Shown here: positions 56,473-63,936 of the stretch, piece by piece
Numbering within the stretch: position 1 is the stretch's first letter
Layout: each line of letters opens with the position of its first letter
Assembly: GCF_030063245.1 (NCBI RefSeq)
Contig: NZ_JASISR010000007.1
Coordinates: forward strand, 1 to 64,000
Direction of reading: 5' to 3'
DNA: 64,000 nt
From: Paenarthrobacter sp. PH39-S1
Lineage (GTDB): Bacteria; Actinomycetota; Actinomycetes; Actinomycetales; Micrococcaceae
Notes under the pieces: generated by a model
Told to the model about the DNA's origin: nothing
Database searches by the model: none
What the model saw: only the letters and a program-made list of their open reading frames with translations
Position numbers and translations under genes: made by a program

Positions 56473-56871
56473 CTAGCTCTCACTGTACAGAACGTACATA
56501 ACCGCGAAACCGCTGCCGCCCGTTGCGCAGCCTTCGGCTAAGAGTATGTCGGGATGAAACTGCTGAAGCTGCATTTTCCGGGGCAACAGTGGAGTGTTTT
56601 GCATTTTGGGTTCCAGCGTTAATCGCAACTCGTGCGAGCAGCAAGATGTCCAAGAGCCTGCTAGTTGCCGGATATTGCTTGCCAGGGCGACCCGCACTTC
56701 CGGCCTGGCCTGCACGAGCGCGGTGCATGCCAGTTCGCCGACCTGCCAAGCCGACACGTCCGGGGAGAGGTAGTCATCGACCGCTTCGAACATGAACAGC
56801 AGCTCCCGTCGCCTGGCAAGCTGCTCCGGTTCCGCTGGCACCGGAACTAGTCTGACGCCGTCGTATCCCAT
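56473..56871 (-). CDS. Hypothetical protein, possibly 3' truncated
   Basis: A 132-codon frame upstream of the Phd/RelE pair. The first 70 residues look like real coding sequence (DGVRLVPVPAEPEQLARRRE, LLFMFEAVDDYLSPDVSAWQ, VGELACTALVQARPEVRVAL). The remainder is Ser/Gln/Met-rich and resembles translated non-coding DNA. I recognise no family. It may be a gene whose 3' end was lost. Confidence 0.35.
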   Translation of the reverse strand: MGYDGVRLVPVPAEPEQLARRRELLFMFEAVDDYLSPDVSAWQVGELACTALVQARPEVRVALASNIRQLAGSWTSCCSHELRLTLEPKMQNTPLLPRKMQLQQFHPDILLAEGCATGGSGFAVMYVLYSES

Positions 56872-56896
56872 CGCGTGGGCGTGGGCAGCGTAGCCG

Positions 56897-57433
56897 CTAG
56901 TCGGTGCTCAGCGGGCCTCGCAGGAACTCGGCGAACTCAGCGCGTAAAGCCTTCATGGGAATCATGGGCTGCAGGTCATCCAACGGGGAAGGATGTGCGT
57001 CCACATGACGGTCGTGAAATGACCTGGCGGCGGCGTCGCGCGCATGGATGAGGACGGCCATTGCCCCGACGCTTTCGCTCACCAACACCGAGCGCTTCAA
57101 TGCATCCTGAAGAAGTCCCGTCCCGAGTCCGGTGCCCTGATACCGCTTGTCCACTGCTAGCCGGGCCAGAAGAACACAGGGTATATCCGAGCGGCCACCT
57201 TTTGTTATGGCCGGCGGAGCTCCCTGTTTTGCAACCGCCCCGACGGCTATCGCGTAGTAGCCGACCACGGAGTTCCCGTCGCAGGATACATAGATGACTG
57301 CACTGTTCGCGCGCTGATTCTGGAACGCGTACTTGCGAAGCCACTCGTCCAGTTCCTCAGCCCCCGAAGCGAAGGCGTCACGGTTATCGGTGCGCAGCAG
57401 CTTCCGGGGCGCGCCAGGCCGTGCCTTGCTCAT
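56897..57433 (-). CDS. GNAT acetyltransferase toxin (TacT/AtaT type)
   Basis: A 178-residue GNAT protein. The acetyl-CoA-binding region is LARLAVDKRYQGTGLGTGLL followed by QDALKR. The N-terminus (SGAEELDEWLRKYAFQNQRA) and VVGYYAIAVGAV are typical of toxins that acetylate aminoacyl-tRNA. The start at 57433 overlaps the antitoxin stop by four bases. Confidence 0.9.
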   Translation of the reverse strand: MSKARPGAPRKLLRTDNRDAFASGAEELDEWLRKYAFQNQRANSAVIYVSCDGNSVVGYYAIAVGAVAKQGAPPAITKGGRSDIPCVLLARLAVDKRYQGTGLGTGLLQDALKRSVLVSESVGAMAVLIHARDAAARSFHDRHVDAHPSPLDDLQPMIPMKALRAEFAEFLRGPLSTD

Positions 57434-57726
57434 TCTCCCTGGAACGGACTCGGTCGGCGCGCCAGCTTGGCCAGTTTGGCGGTGGATGTCAGAGGAAGTT
57501 CCAGCAGCCGATTGAACTCGGCCCATTGCGGCTCGTCTGCAACAAACAACAGGCGGTCGGCCAATATTCTCTCCGCCTCCGCGCTGGCGCTCTCCAAGAT
57601 GAAATCCGTCATGGATCGATCTGTAGCTTCAGCGGCCCGGCGCAGCAGCTGTTCCTGGCGCGGCGTAGCCCTAACGTTGATGCGCTGGCTTCGTGCGGGC
57701 TTGGGATGCAGCGAACTGCCTCTCAT
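57430..57726 (-). CDS. DUF1778 (TacA-type) antitoxin
   Basis: A 98-residue ribbon-helix-helix antitoxin: SQRINVRATPRQEQLLRRAA, EATDRSMTDFILESASAEAE, then LLFVADEPQWAEFNRLLELP, the segment that covers the toxin in this family. GGAG is six bases before the ATG at 57726; a GTG three bases upstream is less likely. Confidence 0.92.
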   Translation of the reverse strand: MRGSSLHPKPARSQRINVRATPRQEQLLRRAAEATDRSMTDFILESASAEAERILADRLLFVADEPQWAEFNRLLELPLTSTAKLAKLARRPSPFQGE

Positions 57727-57747
57727 CACATTCTCCTTTGTATGTGC

Positions 57748-57775
57748 ATTGTGCGCACATTACAGGGTTCGTCAA
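57748..57775 (-). promoter_or_regulatory. TacA/TacT promoter with operator palindrome
   Basis: On the minus strand TTGACG (57770-57775) is followed after 16 bases by CACAAT. The palindrome TGTGCGCACA (57750-57759) overlaps the -10 region, as expected for antitoxin autorepression. Confidence 0.55.
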
Positions 57776-57908
57776 GGGTATCGGGACGCGGACGTCCTCG
57801 CGCTAATAGCCATCGATGGGCCTGAGCTTCAACCAAACAGTCGCGGGACAAGACCGATTCGTCTGCTGGCACCTTTACGGCCGCGTGCCCAACGCATACT
57901 GTTGGGTA

Positions 57909-58427
57909 ATGGGCGAACAACAGCAGGGGCTTCCAGCGGATACGGTGGTTATCCGGTACGGCGGAGGCGGCCAAATCCGGGTCAAGGTGCGGGACGGCGT
58001 TGTCCTGATGCCCAAGGGGTTCGAAAAAACCGAACCCCGGCGCTCCGGCCAGCCACGAGTGTCCACCGCACTAAAACTACGCGGGATTAAGGAGACGGCT
58101 GCTTACGGTCCGGACGCCATCACACAGCGCCTCATAGCCGCCCTGGGCAACAACGCTTTGGCCGCACTCCTGGGGGTTAACCAGGACAGGCCCAATCGAT
58201 GGGCCTCCGGACGCGACACGCCCACGGAGGAGAACCGGCAGCAATTGGCGGATCTGGACTCTCTGGTCGGTCAGCTCTTCACGGCGTTCACCCCCACCCA
58301 GGCGCGGCTCTGGATGGAAGGGCACAATGCACATCTCAATGCCCGTCCCATCGATGTCTACCGTATTGACGGTGCGGGCCCGGTGATTGAGGCGATCCGC
58401 GCCCATCAGCAAGGGGCTTTCGCGTAG
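57909..58427 (+). CDS. Antitoxin of the second RES-Xre pair
   Basis: About 172 residues. The C-terminal half is Xre/ParS-like: DAITQRLIAALGNNALAALL, GVNQDRPNRWASGRDTPTEE, then FTAFTPTQARLWMEGHNAHL and IEAIRAHQQGAFA, which fits the toxin-binding domain. I prefer the ATG at 57909, with CATACT eight bases upstream (leaderless); an ATG at 57816 adds 31 residues without family character. The stop directly abuts the toxin ATG. Confidence 0.82.
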   Translation: MGEQQQGLPADTVVIRYGGGGQIRVKVRDGVVLMPKGFEKTEPRRSGQPRVSTALKLRGIKETAAYGPDAITQRLIAALGNNALAALLGVNQDRPNRWASGRDTPTEENRQQLADLDSLVGQLFTAFTPTQARLWMEGHNAHLNARPIDVYRIDGAGPVIEAIRAHQQGAFA

Positions 58428-58997
58428 ATGGAATTCTGGCGAGTATGCAACTGGCATCCGGACGCCCACACGGCCTCCACCATCGGGCACCCGCTCTACC
58501 GGTGGCCGCGCCAGGGCGCCGGACGGATAGACGACCCGGATCACGAATATCTGGTTCTCTACTTGGCGGATACTCAAGAGGGGGCTGTGGCTGAAGCCTT
58601 TGGTGGCTATGCGTCCTGGACGCAGGACATATTTGTTCCTCCGCCGGGCGCTCCTGCTGGAACAGTAAAGGCCCTGGTGCGGTTCACAGGTGAGCCGGAC
58701 ATTCTGGACCTCGATGATCCTTTCACCCTGCAGGAATGGTCGCTGCGCCCAAGTAGTGTGGTGGCAAGGAACAGGCCCTCGACGCAGCAGTGGTCGCGGG
58801 CTATGTATGACGCCGGGCTACATGCCGGGATTTCTTGGTGGTCCTTTTATGAGCCGAGATGGGTGAGCAGCGGCCTGTGGAATATCGATGCGCTTACGAT
58901 TGCCCAGCCGCCGGAACTGCTCTCCCTCGAGCACGATTCCGTGCGCGATGCTGCCAGCTGGATCAAAAGGGTCATCATCAAACCCGCCAGCAAATGA
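58428..58997 (+). CDS. RES-domain toxin
   Basis: A 189-residue RES-family protein: WRVCNWHPDAHTASTIGHPL, YRWPRQGAGR, then LYLADTQEGAVAEAFGGYAS with the conserved Glu, and GLHAGISWWSFYEPRW near the end. The Arg and Glu expected for NAD+ cleavage are present. It starts one base after the antitoxin stop. It belongs to a different RES subgroup from the one at 32.1 kb. Confidence 0.85.
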   Translation: MEFWRVCNWHPDAHTASTIGHPLYRWPRQGAGRIDDPDHEYLVLYLADTQEGAVAEAFGGYASWTQDIFVPPPGAPAGTVKALVRFTGEPDILDLDDPFTLQEWSLRPSSVVARNRPSTQQWSRAMYDAGLHAGISWWSFYEPRWVSSGLWNIDALTIAQPPELLSLEHDSVRDAASWIKRVIIKPASK

Positions 58998-59500
58998 TCG
59001 GTCGGCTGCGTTCCGCCGGAGGAGCACCCGCTGTTTCCGCCGTAGCCTTCCAGACGAGCGCCGGGGCAATGTACTTCGCGACGTTGGCCAGCAGCTTGAC
59101 GTTGTATTCCACGCCCAGCTGGTTGGGGACCGTGAGCATGAGTGTGTCGGCGGAGCGGAAAGCCTCGTCGGCGGCCAGTTCTGCGGCAATCTTTGCGGGG
59201 TCGCCCATGTAGCTCTTGCCGAAGCGCGAAAGGAGCCCGTCGATCATCCCCACCTGGTGCGACTGTCTTCCTGGGCACGCAGGCCAAAGTACATCTGGTC
59301 CACGTCATCGACGACGAGGATGACGCTGCGGCTGACAGAAACTCGCGGAGTGAAGCCGTGGCCGGACTCCGCCCACGTGTCGCGGAAAAGCTGAATCTGC
59401 TCGGCCTAGAGCTGGTCAAAGGGCATGCCTGTATATTCGGCCAGCAGCGTGAAGCTCGTGCGTGTGGATGCGGTGTGTTGGTGGCCACCAAGTTATTTCA
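58978..59500 (-). pseudogene. LLM-class flavin monooxygenase, broken 3' half
   Basis: The end is intact and reads DGLLSRFGKSYMGDPAKIAA, then ELAADEAFRSADTLMLTVPN and QLGVEYNVKLLANVAKYIAP. Upstream the sequence is frameshifted but traces of FTLLAEYTGMPFDQL and VDDVDQMYFGLRAQE remain. It is a paralogue of the complete gene at 61.1-62.1 kb (LTVPNQLGVAYNVKLLANVA). The N-terminal half is missing. Confidence 0.8.
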
Positions 59501-59563
59501 CTGCACCTACACGAATGCTCCAGCCACGAAGGCAAAGGCTTTTTGTTGATGCCGCGGAGTGAA

Positions 59564-60529
59564 CTACGCTGGCATCTTCGCGCCCTTCGTGCGGTTGCAG
59601 CGCCAGCAAAGCGTCTGCAGGTTGTCAGGCGTGCTGAGGCCACCCTTGGACACAGGGACGAGGTGGTCGACTTCGAGCAGGAGATGCGGCTCAGCTGCAA
59701 CCGAAATCTCGCACTGCACGCACCTGTGATTATCGCGATCCTTGATCCAGCTGCGCAAGCGAGCTGTCATCAGCGCGCGCTGGCCGGCTGCCGACTTCGC
59801 CCAGTGGATCTTCTGAGCAAGCGTCTCGGACAGTGCATCGAGGGTTGAAGTGTCGAGCCGGATGTCCACTGCCTGACCGCTGTTGCCTCCTGCGGAAATG
59901 TATTGAAACTTGTAGCTCGGGTAGGGCACCGTGATCGGTGACAGGTGGACTCCCACCAAGTTCCAGAACTCGTCTGCATATCGCTTAAGGATGAACGTGG
60001 GCGGGTTGATCCTCGCGACAATCTCGGTCTCGCGGCCTTGCACGTTGCGGACGGCTTCTTCCAGGCGAGAGACGTCGTCCGCGACGTGCTGAACGTCCGT
60101 CAAGGTCTCCTTGTCAGCCTTGATCGAGAAGTACTTCATGAGGTATTTGATCGGATCCATGCTCGCGTTACGTACGACTTGCAGGGATGCGTTGTGCACA
60201 TGCGGAGCGTACTCGGCGACGTTGCGGTCGCGTCGGTTGTTCCACGACGACGTGTTCTCAAATGTCGCTAGGTGCGCATACTGACCCGTGGAAGAAGCGC
60301 CGAGTTCAAAGGAACCCTGCGCTCGGATCTCCGCCACGTAGTTCACTACATCGTTATGCTCAGCGGCCACAGAAGCCACGTCCGTGCGAAGCGCCTGAAA
60401 CTGCTCCGAGTTAAAGTAGCCGTCTTTACGAACCTTCCAGATGATTGGGTTGGCGATCAGCACCAGCGCGAGCCCGATGAAGACGCCAAACCCGCCGGCG
60501 ATCCCAAGAAAGACGATGGGAACTGCCAT
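59564..60529 (-). CDS. Membrane-anchored coiled-coil HNH nuclease
   Basis: About 321 residues. The N-terminus is one long hydrophobic segment (VPIVFLGIAGGFGVFIGLAL followed by VLIANPII). The middle (about 45-175) is helical with coiled-coil character. The C-terminus is a complete HNH domain: CVQCEISV, LLLEVDHLVPVSKGG, TPDNLQTLCWRCNRTKG, with both Cys pairs, the DH and the Asn. No ribosome-binding site precedes this ATG. A strong one (GGAAGGA) precedes an in-frame ATG at 60559, but codon 3 there is TAA. The next in-frame starts are TTG 60535/60532 and ATG 60529. It sits at the end of a toxin-antitoxin island; a DNA-targeting defence role is plausible. Confidence 0.8.
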   Translation of the reverse strand: MAVPIVFLGIAGGFGVFIGLALVLIANPIIWKVRKDGYFNSEQFQALRTDVASVAAEHNDVVNYVAEIRAQGSFELGASSTGQYAHLATFENTSSWNNRRDRNVAEYAPHVHNASLQVVRNASMDPIKYLMKYFSIKADKETLTDVQHVADDVSRLEEAVRNVQGRETEIVARINPPTFILKRYADEFWNLVGVHLSPITVPYPSYKFQYISAGGNSGQAVDIRLDTSTLDALSETLAQKIHWAKSAAGQRALMTARLRSWIKDRDNHRCVQCEISVAAEPHLLLEVDHLVPVSKGGLSTPDNLQTLCWRCNRTKGAKMPA

Positions 60530-60561
60530 CAACAATGTGATAAAGAGTGGTTACGGCATAC

Positions 60562-60889
60562 TGTGTCCTTCCGTAGCCTCTGTGGGATTAAAAACTTCAT
60601 CGGTTCATATACAGTTCTACGCTATCGGTGACCACTGACACTGATCGCTGAAGCCCATTGCAGCTCGATTGCTGCTCGTGGATAAACGGTCACCCTCCGA
60701 ATCCCTTACGCACGGCGAGTGTCTGCTGGCGAGGCCGCGACGGCGCAGTTCGGTCCTCGGCGATGATGCGCTGGCTGTCAGTTCGGATTGGGTTCTTCTT
60801 GCCTGTGTCCGCCCCTTGTTGACCTTGTCGATCTCGGCCTCATCCGGCCATCTCTTCACGGTCATGCACTCTCGCATAGTGGTCTGATA
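60562..60889. other. Intergenic region with no supported gene
   Basis: Upstream of the HNH gene. A minus-strand frame at 60617-60877 encodes a Ser/Arg/Thr-rich sequence with no recognisable domain; I do not support it. The HNH promoter should lie at the left end of this region. Confidence 0.35.
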
Positions 60890-61052
60890 GTCAGAGAGCT
60901 TCGCTTTGACTACGATCGATATCCCGGCAGTGGCGTGCTTAGACGCGGAGCAGTCGGTTCAACCTGGCCACCATGCCCGTCGCCGATTACCCGGATGCTA
61001 ACGACCTGATCATCGACGGTGGTAATTCCCGCTTTACTGAAGACCACTTAGA
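60890..61052 (+). pseudogene. 6-phosphogluconate dehydrogenase remnant
   Basis: Plus-strand frames read YDRYPGSGVLRRGAVGST and then PDANDLIIDGGNSRFTEDH. These match two blocks of 6-phosphogluconate dehydrogenase (the NADP-binding YDRNP segment and DxIIDGGNSxxxD). The stretch between them and the rest of the gene are missing. Confidence 0.5.
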
Positions 61053-61057
61053 CAGTC

Positions 61058-62143
61058 CTAGACCGTCTCCCCCTGAACTGGACTTTCCCAATTTGCCGTC
61101 CAGCCGAGCGCGGGGGCAATGTACTTCGCCACGTTGGCCAGCAGTTTGACGTTGTACGCCACGCCCAGCTGGTTCGGCACGGTCAGCAGCAGCGTATCGG
61201 CGGCCTGCACGGCCTCATCGGCGGCCAGCTGCTCGGCCAGTGCGTCCGGCTCGCCGATGTAGCTTTTGCCGAACCTGGACATGGAACCCTCAAGCACCCC
61301 GACCTGGTCCCGGCTGTCCGCCAGCCCCTGCTGCCCGAAGTAGTAGCGGTCCTCGTCGTCGACCACGGGCAGCACGCTGCGGCTGACCGACGTCTGGGGC
61401 CGGCGCGCATGGCCGGCCCCGCCCCCTGCCCCGTCCCAGGTCTGGTTCCACGTCTCATGGAACAGCCGCAGTTGCTCGGCCTGCAGCTGGTCAAACGGCA
61501 CACCCGTATCCTCGGTGAGCAGGGTGGAACTCATCAGGTTCATTCCCTGCTGGGCCGCCCACACGGCGGTTGCGCGGGTTCCGGCGCCCCACCAGATCCG
61601 CTCCCCCAAACCGGGCGACGACGGCTGGACCGGCAGCAGGGCGGCGCCGCCGCCGCGGTGGTAGCCTGTGTTCGCCCTGGCAACGCCGGCACCGGTGAGG
61701 GCATGGCGGAATTCTTCCGTATGCCGGCGCGCCATATCCGCCTGTGTCTCGTCCTGCAGCGGAACGTGGCCGAACGACGCCGGGCCGTCGAGGGCGGGCT
61801 CGGGTGAACCGCGGCTGATGCCCAACTGCAGCCGCCCGGAGCTGATCAGATCCGTGGCCGCGGCTTCTTCGGCCATATAGAGCGGATTTTCGTAGCGCAT
61901 GTCGATCACGGCGGTGCCCATCTCGATCCGGCTGGTCTTCGCGGCGATCGCGGCCAGCAGTGGGAACGGTGAGGCCAATTGCCGGGCAAAGTGATGCACC
62001 CGAAAGAATGCGCCGTCTATGCCCAGCTCTTCTGCGGCCACGGCCAGATCGATGCTTTGCAGCAGCGCGTCCGCCGCCGTGCGGGTGCCGGAGCCCTGGA
62101 GGGGACCCCAATGGCCAAAGGAGAGGAAACCTATTCGCTTCAT
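61058..62143 (-). CDS. LLM-class flavin-dependent oxidoreductase
   Basis: A 361-residue bacterial luciferase-like monooxygenase (FMN or F420-dependent TIM barrel). It starts KRIGFLSFGHWGPLQGSGTR, has ELGIDGAFFRVHHFARQLAS, EMGTAVIDMRYENPLYMAEE, GRLQLGISRGSPEPALDGPA and ends with LTVPNQLGVAYNVKLLANVA. The start at 62143 is seven codons inside the longest frame and matches homologues. The substrate is unknown. A broken paralogue lies at 59.0-59.5 kb in the same orientation. Confidence 0.88.
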   Translation of the reverse strand: MKRIGFLSFGHWGPLQGSGTRTAADALLQSIDLAVAAEELGIDGAFFRVHHFARQLASPFPLLAAIAAKTSRIEMGTAVIDMRYENPLYMAEEAAATDLISSGRLQLGISRGSPEPALDGPASFGHVPLQDETQADMARRHTEEFRHALTGAGVARANTGYHRGGGAALLPVQPSSPGLGERIWWGAGTRATAVWAAQQGMNLMSSTLLTEDTGVPFDQLQAEQLRLFHETWNQTWDGAGGGAGHARRPQTSVSRSVLPVVDDEDRYYFGQQGLADSRDQVGVLEGSMSRFGKSYIGEPDALAEQLAADEAVQAADTLLLTVPNQLGVAYNVKLLANVAKYIAPALGWTANWESPVQGETV

Positions 62144-62211
62144 ATGCTGTCCAACCCCGCGCACGCGGCTGGCATTCCGCCGGAAGTGGCCGGCCGCGGC
62201 GAGGCGTCCGC

Positions 62212-62673
62212 CTAGCTCCGGCCGCCGGGCGGACCAATAACCAGCAGCGTGCCCATGATAACGACAACGGCGAGCACAAAGACGCCGCCCAGGACGGCCG
62301 GGCGGCGAAGCATCCAGCGCAGCAGCCGGCTGACCGGGGTGTGATCGCGCGGGTCAGCTGTCGCGGTACGCCGCCAGGCGCCGTCGAGTTTTCCGTTCCG
62401 GTCCATCACCAGATCGAACGGAATGGTGGCGTAGGGGATGATGGCGGTTGCGACGGCCAGGGTGGTCAGCCGCTTGGGCCAGTGCTGGTTCACGCCCACC
62501 AGCCCGGCGGTCAGCGCACAGCTGATGAAGACGAAGCCATGGATGGATCCGGCGATCTGCACCGGGAGACCGCCGGAGTTAAAGGCGTACTTGAGCACCA
62601 TGGCGATGATCAGCAGGGTCCAGGTGACGGCCTCGGCAAAGGCGAGCGTCCGGTAAAAAAGGCGTGGTGACAT
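62212..62673 (-). CDS. DUF3817 membrane protein
   Basis: A 153-residue integral membrane protein of a family common in actinobacteria. It starts RLFYRTLAFAEAVTWTLLII followed by AMVLKYAF, with IHGFVFISCALTAGLVGVNQ and ATAIIPYATIPFDLVMDR; a fourth helix lies near the C-terminus (FVLAVVVIMGTLLVIG). Function unknown. It lies 68 bases upstream of the monooxygenase on the same strand. Confidence 0.88.
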   Translation of the reverse strand: MSPRLFYRTLAFAEAVTWTLLIIAMVLKYAFNSGGLPVQIAGSIHGFVFISCALTAGLVGVNQHWPKRLTTLAVATAIIPYATIPFDLVMDRNGKLDGAWRRTATADPRDHTPVSRLLRWMLRRPAVLGGVFVLAVVVIMGTLLVIGPPGGRS

Positions 62674-62767
62674 GCGTAATTCCAGTCCTAGGGTTGTCGG
62701 GTTGTCGGTTGTCGGGTTGGTCGATCGGTCTGTCAGTGCCCGCGGTCTGAGGGCAGGGCGGTGCGGG

Positions 62768-63340
62768 TCAGGGGACGTGGACCGTGGGCAGTCCGTTGAT
62801 GATCAGTTCGCAAGTGACGGCGCTCAGCTGTGCCGCATCGGCACCGTGGCCGACCTGCCGCGTGGCGCCGTCGATCATTCCCTGGATCAGTGCGGCGTAT
62901 GTTTCCGGGGAGGGAACGTCGAGGTAGACCAGGCTCCGCAGCAGCGGCTCGGTGAGGTCAACGTGCAGGTCCCGGAACCTCTCGCGCTGGGCCGCGGTGA
63001 AGTCCACTTTGTCCAGCGCCGCGGCGATGTCATGCCTTCCCTCGGACACCATCATGAGGGTCCGCGAAACATAGGCCTGCAGCTGCGGCCAGCCGGGGTC
63101 GGCGTCGTCGACGGCGGCTCTGACGTCGGCGGCCCACTCGCCGAACGCCAGCACGGCCACCTCGGTGAGCAGATCGCCGGCGGAGCCGAAATACTCATAA
63201 ACACTGCTCCTGGCGAGGCCCGTTGCGCTGCCCACCCTGGCCAGTGTGACGGCCGCGGCGCCCCCATTAAGCAGGTCGTGACGGGCCGCAGCCAACAGGG
63301 CAGTGCGGCGGATTTCGCGGTGTCCGGGGCCCATCATCAT
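62768..63340 (-). CDS. TetR-family transcriptional regulator
   Basis: A 190-residue regulator. The helix-turn-helix is RRTALLAAARHDLLNGGAAA, VTLARVGSATGLARSSVYEY and FGSAGDLLTEV. The ligand-binding domain is not recognisable in detail. GGAAGGAAG precedes three consecutive ATG codons. Two perfect palindromes and further half-sites lie just upstream, so it probably represses itself and possibly the downstream DUF3817 and monooxygenase genes. Confidence 0.9.
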   Translation of the reverse strand: MMMGPGHREIRRTALLAAARHDLLNGGAAAVTLARVGSATGLARSSVYEYFGSAGDLLTEVAVLAFGEWAADVRAAVDDADPGWPQLQAYVSRTLMMVSEGRHDIAAALDKVDFTAAQRERFRDLHVDLTEPLLRSLVYLDVPSPETYAALIQGMIDGATRQVGHGADAAQLSAVTCELIINGLPTVHVP

Positions 63341-63355
63341 CCGGCTTCCTTCCCG

Positions 63356-63451
63356 CCGACACCGTGTCGGTTCCTCGTCAGCCTACCGCGAACCGACACA
63401 GTGTCGGTAATCGGGACTGTGTCGGTAATCGGGACAGTGTCGTAATCGGGG
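63356..63451. promoter_or_regulatory. Cluster of TetR-type operator sites
   Basis: Two perfect palindromes, CCGACACCGTGTCGG (63356-63370) and ACCGACACAGTGTCGGT (63392-63408). The right arm of the second continues into an 18-base direct repeat, gtgtcggtaatcgggac plus one base, at 63401-63418 and 63419-63436, with a partial third copy at 63437-63451. All share the half-site GTGTCGG. Confidence 0.8.
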
Positions 63452-63936
63452 CCCAGCAGCAAGGACCCACTTTCGTGCCGCGAGGCCCCTCGCCATCCCG
63501 GGCACTCCCACCAGACCGGGGCCAGGCCGCCGAATGGACCCACCATTGCGCCGCAAGGAAAGAGCGCGGCCCCAGCGAGGCAGGGGCTGTCCCACGAAAC
63601 CGGGGCCGGGCAGCACCGTTCTCGTGGGCCGGCCCCTGCTTCGCGGACGAGACCCCTGGCCATGTGGCCTTCGGGGCAGCGTGCGGCCCGGGAATTCGTC
63701 ATTGAACCGGGGCCGAGCCGTGCATCACCACCAAACCGGGGCCGGCCGCCAACACCCACCTTTGTTCAGCGAGGCCGGGGCTCCTCGCCATCCGGCCTTC
63801 GGGGCAGCGTGCGGTCCGGAATCCGTCACCAAACCGCAACCCGCCGTCGTCGTCATATGGTCCAGATCACAGCGGTGGCCGCTGTAGGGTCGGCACAAGG
63901 CGCTCTCCGGCGCACCCCCGATGAGAGAAGCAACCT
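63452..63936. repeat. Repeat-rich non-coding region
   Basis: About 485 very GC-rich bases with no supportable gene. The segment ggccttcggggcagcgtgcgg occurs at about 63666 and 63798, and each copy is followed by similar bases (ccggaattcgtca-like and ccggaatccgtca-like). accggggccg occurs several times. The right end should hold the promoter of the lipoprotein gene. Confidence 0.5.

Noticed and set aside
60617-60877. An 86-codon minus-strand frame upstream of the HNH gene
   Set aside because: Ser/Arg/Thr-rich, no ribosome-binding site, no recognisable family; probably the non-coding leader of the HNH gene and decayed DNA.
63401-63451. Possible CRISPR array
   Set aside because: The 18-bp units are directly adjacent with no spacers, and no cas genes are in the window. 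They fit operator half-sites better.
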